A stretch of DNA of 64,000 nucleotides from Lachnospiraceae bacterium (GTDB lineage Bacteria; Bacillota; Clostridia; Lachnospirales; Lachnospiraceae), in the NCBI GenBank assembly GCA_910575075.1, contig CAJTCY010000010.1, positions 1 to 64,000 of the forward strand. Direction: 5' to 3'. The notes under the pieces are model-generated. The model ran no database searches, was not told the DNA's origin, and was given only the letters and a program-made list of their open reading frames with translations. The position numbers and the translations under genes were made by a program. Position 1 is the first letter of the stretch; each line of letters begins with the position of its first letter. Of this stretch, positions 56,143 to 64,000 are shown piece by piece.

Positions 56143-57555
56143 ATGACAAATGCAGAAATTGTATCGAAATTGTGGAATCTTTGTAATGTGCTTCGTGACG
56201 ATGGGATAACCTATCATCAGTATGTGACAGAGCTGACGTATATTTTGTTTTTAAAAATGGCAAAAGAAACGGGTTCCGAAAAAAATATTCCGGAAGGTTA
56301 TCGTTGGGATATATTAAAAACGAAAGAAGGCATGGAACTGAAGCGTTTTTACGAGGAATTGCTTAGGGAGCTTGGTGAAAACTGTACCGGACGCGTGCAG
56401 GAGATTTATCAGGGGGCAAGAAGTAATATTGAGGAACCGGCAAACCTTAAGAAAATCATTACAAATATTGATGAATTAGACTGGTATTCGGCAAAAGAAG
56501 AAGGTCTGGGCAATCTGTATGAGGGTCTGCTGGAGAAAAATGCAAATGAAAAGAAATCCGGTGCGGGACAGTATTTCACACCGCGGGTACTTATTGATGT
56601 TATGACAGAACTGATCGCACCACAGCCGTGTGAGCGATGTAATGACCCTGCATGTGGTACTTTTGGATTTATGATTGCGGCTGACCGCTATGTAAAAGAA
56701 CATACCAATGACTGGATGGATTTAACGGAAGAAGAAGCAGAATTTGAACAGAAGGAGGCATTTACAGGAGCGGAACTGGTACATGAAACACACAGGCTGG
56801 CCCTGATGAATGCGATGCTTCATGATATTGAAGGAAAGATTTATTTGTGTGATACACTGTCCAATCAGGGTAAGGTGATGAGTGGATTTGACGTTGTGCT
56901 AACTAATCCGCCATTTGGAACAAAGAAAGGCGGGGAGCGGGCAAATCGGGATGATTTTACCTACCAGACAAGCAATAAGCAGCTTAACTTTTTACAACAC
57001 ATTTACCGATCTCTAAAAACGGACGGTAAGGCGAGGGCAGCGGTTGTGTTACCGGACAATGTATTATTTGCAGATGGTGAAGGTGAGCGGATTCGATCAG
57101 ACCTTATGGATAAATGCAATCTGCATACGGTACTCCGTCTTCCGACAGGTATTTTCTATGCACAGGGAGTCAAGACGAACGTACTGTTTTTTACAAGAGG
57201 AACAGCCGACCAAAATAATACAGAGGAAGTATGGTTTTACGACCTTAGAACCAATATGCCGTCTTTTGGAAAGACAAATCCGCTGAGATATGACCATTTC
57301 AAGGATTTTATAACGGCATATACTGCAGAAGACCGCCATGCGGTAAAAGATGAGAGATGGAACGTATTTACCAGAGAGGAATTGGGGAATACACTGGATA
57401 AAGGTTTCATTCGTGACGATTCCGTATTAGATTATGATGATTTGCCTGACCCGATTGAAAGCGGGGAAGCATGTATTGCCCAGTTGGAGGAAGCGGTTGA
57501 TTTGTTAAAGAGTGTGGTAAGGGAGCTGAAATCTCTGGAAAGTACAGAGGTGTAG
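56143..57555 (+). CDS. hsdM: Type I DNA methyltransferase M subunit
   Basis: A 470-residue N6-adenine methyltransferase. HsdM N-terminal helical domain (1-125), then KKSGAGQYFTPR, the SAM-binding NDPACGTFGFMIAADRY, and the catalytic TNPPFGTKKGG (Asn255). The end includes the C-terminal helical tail that contacts HsdS. Intact. It lies between hsdR and hsdS with a 1-base gap to hsdS. Confidence 0.95.
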   Translation: MTNAEIVSKLWNLCNVLRDDGITYHQYVTELTYILFLKMAKETGSEKNIPEGYRWDILKTKEGMELKRFYEELLRELGENCTGRVQEIYQGARSNIEEPANLKKIITNIDELDWYSAKEEGLGNLYEGLLEKNANEKKSGAGQYFTPRVLIDVMTELIAPQPCERCNDPACGTFGFMIAADRYVKEHTNDWMDLTEEEAEFEQKEAFTGAELVHETHRLALMNAMLHDIEGKIYLCDTLSNQGKVMSGFDVVLTNPPFGTKKGGERANRDDFTYQTSNKQLNFLQHIYRSLKTDGKARAAVVLPDNVLFADGEGERIRSDLMDKCNLHTVLRLPTGIFYAQGVKTNVLFFTRGTADQNNTEEVWFYDLRTNMPSFGKTNPLRYDHFKDFITAYTAEDRHAVKDERWNVFTREELGNTLDKGFIRDDSVLDYDDLPDPIESGEACIAQLEEAVDLLKSVVRELKSLESTEV

Positions 57556-57556
57556 T

Positions 57557-58969
57557 ATGGCGAGAGCAAAGAAGAAAGAAAAGCTGACGTTAGAGGAGAA
57601 GCTGGAGCGGGCATTGGTGCCTGCAAAGGAGCAGCCGTATGAAGTACCGGGGAATTGGTGTTGGGTTACAGCGGGAAATCTTGTAGACTTATATAGAGGA
57701 GTTTCGTATAAAAAGCATGCAGGTCATTCGGTTAAGTGTGAAAATGATTGTCTTGTAATGCGTGGTGGTAACATTCTAGAAGGAGCAATTGATATTGATG
57801 CAGAAAATATATATGTAGATAAATCCCTGATTAAGCCTGAACAGTACTTACAAGAAAATGATATTGTTATTGTAGCGTCAACAGGTAGTAAAAAGGTAAT
57901 AGGAAGAGCAGGAATATCATTTGTTAGTTATTCTGATGTGTCATTTGGAGCATTCTTGACATTAGTTAGACCTAAAGAACAGGTTTGCAAACGGTATGTA
58001 GATTATTATTTTCAATCTCAAATTTACAGAGAAAGAATTCGTTCCTTAGCGAGCGGAGTAAACATAAATAATATTAGAGCAGAATATATTACAAATTCTC
58101 CCGTACCATTACCGCCATTATCAGAACAGCAGCGCATTGTAGATCGAATTGAGAGCTTGTTTGCTAAATTGGATGAGGTAAAGGAGAAAGTACAGTTTGT
58201 GGTTGATGCATATGAAGTTAGAAAGACTTCTATTTTGCAGAAGGCAGTTTCTGGTGAATTGACCAAAGGATGGAGAACAAAACATGGCATTTCAAGAATG
58301 GACTGGAAAACTATTTCTTTGAAAGAGTGTGGTACCTGGTTTGGCGGTGGAACACCAACAACCAGTAAAAATGAATATTGGGATGGTGGTACAATTCTAT
58401 GGATCACTTCAAAAGATATGAAAGATAGATTACTTGAAGACAGTCTGCTTCACATAACGCAGGAGGGGGTAAATAATTCTTCTGCACAGTATTGTGATAA
58501 ACCTGCTGTATTGTTTGTTATGAGAAGCGGAATATTGAGACGTACTTTGCCGATTTGCATGGTAAATGTTCCATTTACTGTTAATCAGGACTTAAAAGCA
58601 GTTATTCCTGAAAAAATTCAACAAGAATATATGTACTGGGCATGTACAGCATTTGAAAAGGATATTCGTGAGAAGTGCATGAAAAGTGGCACCACGGTAG
58701 AGAGTATAGAGACAAAGAAATTATTAAAATATGAGATACCTTTACCAAGCAAAGAAGAACAAAAAGTAATTGTTGATGTTATTAAAACATTAGTAAACAA
58801 AGAAGATATCATTAAGCAAACAGCAGAGGCAGTATTTGAAAAATTAGAGTTGATAAAAAAATCAATACTTGCTAAGGCATTTCGTGGTGAACTTGGAACA
58901 AATGACCCAGAGGAAGAATGTTCCGTTGAATTGCTTAAACAAATTTTAGAGCAAGGGGAGATAAAGTGA
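57557..58969 (+). CDS. hsdS: Type I specificity subunit
   Basis: A 470-residue HsdS with two target recognition domains. TRD1 (about 30-190) starts YEVPGNWCWVTAGNLVDLYRG and ends PLPPLSEQQRIVDRI, followed by the first conserved coiled coil. TRD2 (about 245-405) starts DWKTISLKECGTWFGGGTPTT and ends EIPLPSKEEQKVIVDVI, followed by the second coiled coil and LAKAFRGELGTND. Both halves are complete, so a bipartite site is expected. The TRDs are more AT-rich than the conserved parts, as usual for exchanged domains. Confidence 0.93.
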   Translation: MARAKKKEKLTLEEKLERALVPAKEQPYEVPGNWCWVTAGNLVDLYRGVSYKKHAGHSVKCENDCLVMRGGNILEGAIDIDAENIYVDKSLIKPEQYLQENDIVIVASTGSKKVIGRAGISFVSYSDVSFGAFLTLVRPKEQVCKRYVDYYFQSQIYRERIRSLASGVNINNIRAEYITNSPVPLPPLSEQQRIVDRIESLFAKLDEVKEKVQFVVDAYEVRKTSILQKAVSGELTKGWRTKHGISRMDWKTISLKECGTWFGGGTPTTSKNEYWDGGTILWITSKDMKDRLLEDSLLHITQEGVNNSSAQYCDKPAVLFVMRSGILRRTLPICMVNVPFTVNQDLKAVIPEKIQQEYMYWACTAFEKDIREKCMKSGTTVESIETKKLLKYEIPLPSKEEQKVIVDVIKTLVNKEDIIKQTAEAVFEKLELIKKSILAKAFRGELGTNDPEEECSVELLKQILEQGEIK

Positions 58970-59058
58970 GTTAGAAAATAATTGTTATAATACAGAACGG
59001 AATCTGAAAGCCTTGAATTTATTCAATGTCATTAACTTAAGGGGCTTGTCGGTTAATA

Positions 59059-59247
59059 TGGTCCTATGCCCTGCTGGAGAAAGACCCAAAGAAGCAGGAC
59101 TATTTGTTCCAGCAGATTTATGAGGATATTAATAAAAAACTAGTTCTGGCCAGACCAGAAATTCCAGATAGCTTTATGCTTAAGCAGCATAAAAAGATGT
59201 CTGGGGTTAATACTTTCTTAAACAAAAGAATTGACTATGCTATATGA
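59059..59247 (+). pseudogene. Transposase C-terminal remnant (uncertain)
   Basis: A 63-codon frame without a start reads WSYALLEKDPKKQDYLFQQI then NKKLVLARPEIPDSFML and ends at TGA. It looks like the tail of an IS-type transposase; the exact family is uncertain. It marks an old mobile insertion between the two defence modules. Confidence 0.35.
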
Positions 59248-59379
59248 AAAATGTAGAATAAATGTAGAGTATTGTAATTGATATATTTATAATGGGGTAT
59301 TTTAAATCAGAAATTTTGTGTTCTTAAAAAATAGACACAAAAGCAATCTTTCGTAATTTCTGTGATTCATACCTCCTCA

Positions 59380-59556
59380 TAATATAAATGTACTCTCGGA
59401 ATCTCTCCGCACCTGCCTTTGTGACTGATTTTCCGCCAGATGCACTCAAATTTAATCAACGTACGTTCCGCGTACGCCTCATAAATTTGTGCACATCTGA
59501 CAAAAAATCATCTCGCAAAATCAGGCACGGTGAGACACCGAGAATACATTATAACT
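59380..59556. repeat. Long imperfect palindrome
   Basis: Two arms of roughly 85 bases are inverted copies of one another with scattered mismatches: left from about 59380 (CTCGGAATCTCTCCGCACCTG...CAGATGCACTCAAATTTA), right ending about 59556, meeting near ACGTACGTTCCGCGTACG at 59459-59476. It would form a large cruciform or hairpin RNA. No coding frame. Confidence 0.75.
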
Positions 59557-59621
59557 AATACTTTTCTGTAAAAATACCGGAATATAATATCAAAAAAAGA
59601 AAGTGCAAATGAGGAAAAGAC

Positions 59622-61319
59622 ATGCAATTCTATGTTGAAGGTTATTCAATCGACCATGGTATTGAAACACAAGTCATGGATATATACCCACATATTAAAT
59701 TAGTTACAGATGATTTTGACGATTTCGGAAACCAAACATTGTTTCGTATGTTTTATGCAAAAAATGCAACTATGCTAGATACGTTTATAGGAAAAATAAA
59801 AATTCTGCATTCATTCAAACCTATAGTCCGCCAAATAATTCCTATTAGTTTTAAAAATTTAGATAAAAATTTTTGCTCCTTAGGCCAAAATATTGATTAC
59901 TACAAAAAATTAAAAGAATTAAATAATCCCGAACGAGAATTGGGCAGAGAGATCTTGTTAGCCTTAAATGATATTGCAATTAATACAGATATCAAAGACA
60001 AGTTTTCAAATCAAGATGGAATCAATACTTCTCTTATGCGGGATAGCGAAGCATATCATGCATACAAGATGGGGCATAGCGTGTTTTATGGCATATCTAC
60101 CCATATTGAAGATAAAGTTTCCTTTATTTATACATATAACAAAGACTTCAATAAAAAAGTACATTTTCAATTTAATGACGACACATTATTACCTAATAGA
60201 ATAAATGTTGTTGTTGGCAAAAATGGAACCGGGAAAACAAAAATGCTATCATCCCTTGCCAGTGTTTTGAGCGGATACAATACAAAGGATGAACAGTGTT
60301 ATGTTGATAATCGTCCTGAATTCAGCAGATATATAGCTGTATCTTACAGTGCTTTTGATAATTTTGAAAAACCCTTCAGAAAAAGACATGGTAAGAGCAG
60401 AATAGTTGAAGAGAAGCAATATATCGTGAGTGAAATCCTACGTCTGCAAAAAAAATGCCAACGGATGGCAGATACTGATAAAGATTTCGAACTTTTATTT
60501 AATTATTTTTCAGAAGTGGTTAATTATATAGAAAAATTTGAAAAAACTCAAGGATTTGATAATTATTTTAGAGGACTTATTCAAGGAAAAGTATTAGCAG
60601 ATGAAACATCCATAGAAAACACAATTGGCAGTTATGTGTATTGTGGTTTATTGCGTGGAGATAGATTGATTTCTGAGAATGAAATGTATCACAATTTTAA
60701 AAATAATCTATCGGAGATTATAAGAATGAGCCGCGAAAAAGAATGGTACACTGTCATGGTTAACATATTTGATAATGAATATGATTTAAAAAGAATCTTT
60801 ACAGAAGAGGAATTAACTGCAGAGAATATTATAGAGGAAAATTTTTATGCATTAAGTTCTGGGCAAAAAATTATACTGCACATTTTTACACAGGTGATTG
60901 TGAGTATTACTGAGGATTCGCTGCTTTTAATTGACGAACCAGAGATTCATTTGCATCCAAATGCCATATCAAGTTTCATGAGAATGCTAACCCAAATATT
61001 AGATACGTTCAACTCATTTGCAATTGTATCAACCCACTCGCCAATTGTATTACAAGAAATTCCAGCTAAATATGTTCGCGTATTTGATAATAATGATTTT
61101 TATGAGGACAAGCTGTGGGATGAATGTTTCGGTGATAATATCTCAAGAATAATTACCAATGTTTTTAATGTTCGGCCAGATGAAAGTAATTATAAAACAT
61201 TCTTTAAAAATAAGAAAAAGGACGGTCTGTCTAAACAAGAAATAGAAAACATTTTTGCTGATAATTTAAGTATGAATGCAGAATTATTTTTAAATTTATT
61301 ATATGAGAGCGAAGAATAA
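59622..61319 (+). CDS. ptuA: Septu-like AAA ATPase (PtuA-like)
   Basis: A 565-residue SMC/ABC-like ATPase. Walker A VVVGKNGTGKTKML (Lys205), a helical insertion (about 250-400), signature-like YALSSGQKIILHIFTQVIV, Walker B LLLIDEPEIHLHPN and the H-loop VSTHSPIVLQEIP. It lies 3 bases before an HNH nuclease gene. The AAA + HNH pair is the layout of the Septu anti-phage system (PtuA/PtuB). The gene is strongly AT-rich, unlike the flanking chromosome, and so was probably acquired. The 180-residue N-terminal part without a known motif is unusual in length. Binding site GAGGAAAAG precedes the ATG. Confidence 0.7.
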   Translation: MQFYVEGYSIDHGIETQVMDIYPHIKLVTDDFDDFGNQTLFRMFYAKNATMLDTFIGKIKILHSFKPIVRQIIPISFKNLDKNFCSLGQNIDYYKKLKELNNPERELGREILLALNDIAINTDIKDKFSNQDGINTSLMRDSEAYHAYKMGHSVFYGISTHIEDKVSFIYTYNKDFNKKVHFQFNDDTLLPNRINVVVGKNGTGKTKMLSSLASVLSGYNTKDEQCYVDNRPEFSRYIAVSYSAFDNFEKPFRKRHGKSRIVEEKQYIVSEILRLQKKCQRMADTDKDFELLFNYFSEVVNYIEKFEKTQGFDNYFRGLIQGKVLADETSIENTIGSYVYCGLLRGDRLISENEMYHNFKNNLSEIIRMSREKEWYTVMVNIFDNEYDLKRIFTEEELTAENIIEENFYALSSGQKIILHIFTQVIVSITEDSLLLIDEPEIHLHPNAISSFMRMLTQILDTFNSFAIVSTHSPIVLQEIPAKYVRVFDNNDFYEDKLWDECFGDNISRIITNVFNVRPDESNYKTFFKNKKKDGLSKQEIENIFADNLSMNAELFLNLLYESEE

Positions 61320-61322
61320 TAT

Positions 61323-62210
61323 ATGAAAAAGTTATCAGAACCAGACAACTCAAAGGCAAGTTTTTTACTAACAGATATTATAAAAAGAAAAAGAAACAAA
61401 GATTATGCAAAACGGCTGACTAATTATAAAAATTATATAATCAAAAGATACTGCATCTATGAACAAAAGAAGCATAAATTAGAAAATATAGGTGCAAGTA
61501 AAATTATGGATGAGGAAGATAAAGATGCCATTAACTCATCTTTTAATAAATCTTTTAAGGAAAAAATGAAAACGAATGAATTAAAAAAAGTGTATCAAGA
61601 ATGCGAAGGAGTATGCCCTTATTGCGGAAATGAAAAAATTGAGGAAATAGATCATTACATACCAGAGAAAGATTATCCTGAATTTATACTTTACCCCAAT
61701 AATTTAATACCTTCGTGTAATAAATGTAATAAGAAAAAAAGTAATACGTTTATTGATTCTAAGCACGAAAGACAATTTATTAATTTTTATTATGATAACA
61801 TTGACAATATAGGATTTTTAAGTGTTAAGATTGACTTTGACCCTGCCGACATAAAAAAAACTACAAAGGTAACATACATAACCGATTATTCAAAAATTCC
61901 AGATAGATACTTAAGACAAATTGTCGAAAAACATTTTATACATTTAAATTTAATACATAGGTATGAAGATGCTGCCAGTAATGAAATTTCAGAATTATTT
62001 GAAATGTTACAAAATCAAGACAATAAAAATGCAGATCATATTAAAATCATAGGTGATGGCGTTATTAGGGGGCATAAAAATACTCGATTGAAAAAAATGG
62101 GACAAGATGATTGGAAATATTTACTATATGAAGAGTTAATTAAAATAGGTTACATTGATGAATTAATAAAATATGTTTGCAATCAAGAATCAGCGAAAAT
62201 GGTTACATAA
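61323..62210 (+). CDS. ptuB: HNH endonuclease (PtuB-like)
   Basis: A 295-residue nuclease. Zn-binding Cys98/Cys101 (CPYCG) and Cys132/Cys135 (CNKC) frame the HNH core: EIDHYIPEKDYPEF with Asp110-His111, then PNNLIPSCNKC with Asn126/127 and KKKSNTF. The C-terminal half is helical and unassigned. As the effector of a Septu-type pair it would cut DNA (or tRNA in related systems) when the ATPase complex is triggered. It starts 3 bases after the ATPase stop, so expression is coupled. Confidence 0.72.
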   Translation: MKKLSEPDNSKASFLLTDIIKRKRNKDYAKRLTNYKNYIIKRYCIYEQKKHKLENIGASKIMDEEDKDAINSSFNKSFKEKMKTNELKKVYQECEGVCPYCGNEKIEEIDHYIPEKDYPEFILYPNNLIPSCNKCNKKKSNTFIDSKHERQFINFYYDNIDNIGFLSVKIDFDPADIKKTTKVTYITDYSKIPDRYLRQIVEKHFIHLNLIHRYEDAASNEISELFEMLQNQDNKNADHIKIIGDGVIRGHKNTRLKKMGQDDWKYLLYEELIKIGYIDELIKYVCNQESAKMVT

Positions 62211-62730
62211 AATGGACGTATCATATATAAAAATGGACTGTCGGAAAGATGGTCCTAATAGAGTTAGAGAAATAACAGTAAATGTTATTTCCCTCTTATT
62301 GAATTGTATGTATGGTTGCAACAAAAAATATAGTAACTATTCAGAACCCCATGGAAATGAAAATGCAGATCGTTCAAATTCATTTGAAAAGGGATGTTTT
62401 TTTATTCTATAGGAAAGACCTTGCCACGCTAAAGCGTGAAAGTATCTTCCTATAGAATAAAAAGCTCTCCGGGCAGGATGCGCACGGATGCAAGGGGAAT
62501 TTTATTGCTTTGCAATAAGCATCCGGCGCGACAAAGTGTGCAGCCACTCATGAGTGAGGGGTTAGGGGAGTTGAAGTGGGCCTGCCCACTTTGTTCTTTC
62601 CATGAGGGTGATAATCCCGCAGGCCACAGACAGAAGTCCTCATAAGGGCGAATGACAGTGCAGCCGGCATGTCTGCGGCAGGGGGCTGAATAGTTACATA
62701 ATAAAACAGTATCAGGTGGAGGCGGTAGTG
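62211..62730. other. Region rich in short palindromes
   Basis: About 520 bases before the last gene. A 66-codon frame (62212-62412, MDVSYIKMDCRKDGPNRVRE...) may be a small gene or fragment but has a poor ribosome binding site. Then come a perfect cruciform (62399-62463), a stem 62502-62508/62512-62518, CACTCATGAGTG at 62545-62556 and AAGTGGGC/GCCCACTT at 62574-62591. The density of exact palindromes suggests the end of a mobile element. Confidence 0.45.
62399..62463. repeat. Perfect cruciform / terminator-like hairpin
   Basis: Perfect 17-base arms at 62399-62415 and 62447-62463 enclose a second perfect stem, CACGCT/AGCGTG (62425-62438). Part of the inner sequence (TATAGGAAAGACCT, then CACGC and AAAGCG) recurs near 39932-39953. 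It probably terminates the preceding transcript. Confidence 0.7.
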
Positions 62731-64000
62731 ATGAAGAAAGCGTTACCCGTTGGGGTTGAAAATTTTGAAGATATAATAAAATCTGATTATTACTATGTAG
62801 ATAAAACGATGCTCATAAAAGAATTGCTGGATTTAAAGGAAAAAGTAAATTTATTTACACGTCCGAGAAGATTTGGAAAGACATTGAATTTAAGCATGCT
62901 CAGGTATTTTTTTGAGGATACAGGGGATTCCGGCAAGAATGAGTGTAATAAAAAGCTCTTTCAGGATCTGAAAATCATAAATACCGGAGAGATGTATACC
63001 AGCCATATGGGGATGTATCCGGTTCTGAACCTGACATTAAAATCCGCCAAACAAGAAACTTTTGAAAAAGCTTACTTCACGATGCAAATGGGAATTGCTG
63101 TTGAATTTGAAAGGCATAGAAGTATCGTTGAAACAGGGAAGAAACTGCTTCCTTCCAAAGATTATGAACGTTATGTCCGTATTGCTGAGGAAAAAGCGGA
63201 TGAAAAGGAGGTCCGAGGTTCCTTACAGTTGTTCTGCCGCTGTATGCATGCAATTACAGGGAAGAATACGGTTATTTTGATTGATGAATATGACGTGCCA
63301 TTAGAAAATGCATACTTCCGGGGATTTTATGGGGAGATGGTAGACTTTATCCGCTCTTTGTTTGAATCTGCACTGAAAACAAATGATTATCTGCAGTTCG
63401 CTGTGATTACCGGGTGCCTGCGGATTTCCAAAGAAAGCATTTTTACAGGGCGGAACCTTGGATATTCAGTTTCATGAGGAAGTGACGTATGGAGATATGC
63501 ATAGCAGTGATGAGAATTTGTGGAATTTCCTTTATTTTACAGGGTATCTGACGAAGGAAAGCGAGTATTTTAAAGAGTCTTCTGTTTTTTTACGGGTGCG
63601 GATTCCCAATATAGAAGTAAAAACTATTTATCAGAATACGATTCTGTGTTGGCTGAAAGCAATGATAAAGAAAGAAAATTTTCATGATTTGTACCGTGCA
63701 ATGGAAGAAGGGGATGCCCGGAGGATGACGGACATATTAAACGGGCAGCTTTTCAGGACAATCAGTTTTTATGACAGCGCAGAGAATTTTTACCATGGTT
63801 TTCTGACAGGAATATTGAGCCAGAGTGAGGATTATGTGGTAAAGTCTAACCGTGAATCGGGAAACGGACGTTCAGATATTATGGTAAAAAGCCCGTCTCT
63901 TCGGGGCAGGTCGTTTATTTTGGAATTGAAGGTATCGGATTCGATTGATGATTTGGAGAGGGATGCAAAAAGAGAATTACAGCAGATCTATGATAAGAAA
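62731..64000 (+). pseudogene. Broken AAA-ATPase-like/PD-(D/E)XK gene, truncated by window end
   Basis: The first part (62731-63477) encodes the N-terminal AAA-ATPase-like domain: ALPVGVENFEDIIKSDYYYVD, FTRPRRFGKTLNLSML (P-loop-like) and NTVILIDEYDVPL. It ends early at TGA. Coding then continues in another frame from about 63460: [29 protein letters not shown] and the C-terminal nuclease [13 protein letters not shown]...FILELK (PD-(D/E)XK). The middle, normally about 150-200 residues between FTG and the EEVTYGD block, is missing. A deletion with frameshift has inactivated it. GGAGG at 62718-62722 favours the ATG at 62731. Confidence 0.8.

Larger units (their letters stand above)
58970..59621. 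other. Region between hsdS and the AAA/HNH pair
   Basis: About 650 bases. It holds a probable transposase remnant (59059-59247) and a long imperfect palindrome (59380-59556). The start codon of the ATPase gene follows 65 bases later. No intact gene. Confidence 0.55.

Noticed and set aside
58970-59621. Retron ncRNA before the AAA/HNH pair
   Set aside because: No reverse transcriptase gene is near, and the palindrome lacks the usual msr/msd layout, so a plain Septu-like pair is more likely.
62436-62645. 69-codon frame in the palindrome-rich region
   Set aside because: It crosses several perfect palindromes and has no binding site; likely non-coding.

Overview
The window reads as chromosome from a spore-forming, Gram-positive anaerobe of the Clostridia, most likely a gut Lachnospiraceae. 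The signs are spoVAD/spoVAE, the LL-diaminopimelate aminotransferase route to lysine, type I glutamine synthetase next to an ANTAR regulator, many Cys-anchored lipoproteins, and Tn4451-style mobile genes (tnpX/tnpV/tnpW-like). Assignment to a genus is inference.

Layout. 0.4-9.1 kb is core metabolism: spore DPA-channel genes, an Asn-rich lipoprotein, guaB (minus), a eukaryotic-type hisA, glnA with an ANTAR regulator, dapF and dapL. 9.4-18.2 kb holds two very large secreted proteins: a GH30 + GH43_24-like enzyme whose modules point to type II arabinogalactan, and a parallel beta-helix protein. Both end in the same Big2/FN3-like basic module. A PrsA/SurA-like lipoprotein follows. 19.3-21.4 kb is a two-component system (kinase, then regulator, minus strand) whose operon is split by a palindromic miniature element. 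21.5-30.8 kb is an integrative mobilizable element: large serine recombinase, relaxase, MobC, a likely oriT, a DUF1016 nuclease, a HEPN-like protein, gene remnants, a pair of tandem XRE regulators with matching operators, and TnpV.

31-36.5 kb has an ECF sigma factor, a DUF2461 protein, an IS3 remnant and a three-gene ABC-2 exporter behind a promoter embedded in an inverted repeat. 36.5-40 kb is a small accessory zone: ImmA/IrrE peptidase, a broken EF-hand-like ORF, an SDR dehydrogenase like bile-acid HSDHs, and a SUKH/SMI1 protein. 40-50.7 kb returns to housekeeping: pncB, a second copy of the miniature element with a clean 10-bp target duplication, a trigger-factor-like lipoprotein, asnS, an NrnA-type DHH phosphoesterase, truA, recJ, an alpha/beta hydrolase and a DUF1002 protein.

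50.9-64 kb is a defence island. An AAA ATPase and an RloB-like protein lie in one tight operon with hsdR, hsdM and hsdS (type I restriction-modification). After a transposase remnant and a ~180-bp palindrome comes an AT-rich AAA ATPase + HNH nuclease pair of Septu (PtuA/PtuB) type. The window ends in a broken AAA-ATPase-like/PD-(D/E)XK gene.

The most interesting items are the miniature palindromic element (two copies, target duplications, a covarying internal hairpin, one copy rewriting the end of a histidine kinase), the RloAB-like pair embedded in the hsd operon, the Septu-like pair behind the long palindrome, and the two-enzyme arabinogalactan protein. All functional calls come from reading motifs by eye; no database search was run.
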